DNA from: Bradyrhizobium sp. MOS002
GTDB lineage: Bacteria; Pseudomonadota; Alphaproteobacteria; Rhizobiales; Xanthobacteraceae
Assembly: GCF_003020115.1 (NCBI RefSeq)
Contig: NZ_PYFX01000002.1
Coordinates: forward strand, 496,001 to 560,000
DNA: 64,000 bases
Direction: 5' to 3'
Shown here: piece by piece, positions 63,822 to 64,000 of the stretch
Layout: each line of letters starts with the position of its first letter
How positions within the stretch are numbered: the first letter of the stretch is position 1
Translations under genes and position numbers: made by a program
The notes under the pieces: generated by a model
Seen by the model: only the letters and a program-made list of their open reading frames with translations
Told to the model about the DNA's origin: nothing
Database searches by the model: none

Positions 63822-64000
63822 TCAACCGACAATGGGAAGCCTGATCCGGAACCTCGCGCCGCCGTGATCGCGATTTTCGGCCGAGATGCGCCCGTTGTGC
63901 GCTTCGATAATGGTGCGCGCGATGGATAGCCCCATGCCCATGCCTTCCGCCTTGCTGGTGAAAAACGGCTCGAAAACCTCGTTTAATTTGTCTTCGGGAA
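63822..64000 (-). CDS. sensor histidine kinase, C-terminal end only (runs off the window)
   Basis: The last 59 codons are visible: [55 protein letters not shown], i.e. the G-box and end of a HATPase domain. It is a close paralogue of the kinase at 59218-61107 (same residues at most positions). The rest lies beyond position 64000. Confidence 0.85.
   Translation of the reverse strand, partial: PEDKLNEVFEPFFTSKAEGMGMGLSIARTIIEAHNGRISAENRDHGGARFRIRLPIVG

Overview
The window is high-GC alphaproteobacterial chromosome, almost certainly Bradyrhizobium or a very close relative. The grounds are the protein families present, the zapA / 6S RNA / fau order, the rcdA-rpmE neighbourhood, FixK-type boxes and several families of dispersed palindromic intergenic repeats. 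There is no rRNA, no recognisable tRNA, no CRISPR array and no intact insertion sequence. Start sites were re-chosen from Shine-Dalgarno (SD) spacing and family length wherever an open frame ran too far upstream.

Layout. 0-4 kb: sulfate ABC importer operon sbp-cysT-cysW-cysA, preceded by a perfect inverted repeat. 4-7.5 kb: CAP-domain lipoprotein, patatin-like lipase coupled to 3-hydroxybutyrate dehydrogenase, TauE/SafE permease. 7.7-8.3 kb: ParE-type toxin-antitoxin pair whose toxin is frameshifted. 8.3-14.9 kb: polysaccharide flippase, DsbD-N-like protein, YqgE, a TfdA/TauD dioxygenase with an SDR upstream and a second, divergent SDR, and a CsbD-like protein. 15-19.5 kb: SGNH/DUF459 protein, lytic transglycosylase, galU. 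19.6-24.5 kb: diguanylate cyclase and a GGDEF-EAL protein around a small DUF7662 gene. 24.6-29.4 kb: quinone oxidoreductase, DUF1192 protein, a candidate sRNA, rcdA, rpmE, MsbA-like exporter. 29.4-34.3 kb: three small proteins, GNAT, MotA/OmpA-like pair, CFA-like methyltransferase. 34.3-42 kb: SRPBCC protein with divergent LysR regulator, RND efflux pair, AAA ATPase.

42-51.5 kb is a central carbon block on the minus strand: transketolase, GAPDH, a tiny membrane protein translationally coupled to phosphoglycerate kinase, class II and class I fructose-bisphosphate aldolases, a ThiE-like protein, a Sel1-repeat protein and an inositol phosphatase. 51.9-54.4 kb: DUF4164, zapA, 6S RNA, fau, YmdB-like phosphoesterase. 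54.5-58.6 kb: a three-subunit periplasmic molybdenum dehydrogenase (2Fe-2S, molybdopterin, triheme cytochrome c).

59-64 kb is accessory-looking. Two histidine-kinase 3' ends, each fused at the same junction to a decayed SRAP (YedK) tail, lie as direct repeats. Between them are several small uncharacterised genes, with three FixK/FNR-type TTGAT-N4-(A/G)TCAA boxes in under 1 kb. That candidate micro-oxic cluster, and the structured small RNA candidate near 26.2 kb whose exposed segments carry anti-SD-like CUCCU/CCUCCC, are the most interesting observations. Nothing in the window looks like a complete unknown defence or mobile system.
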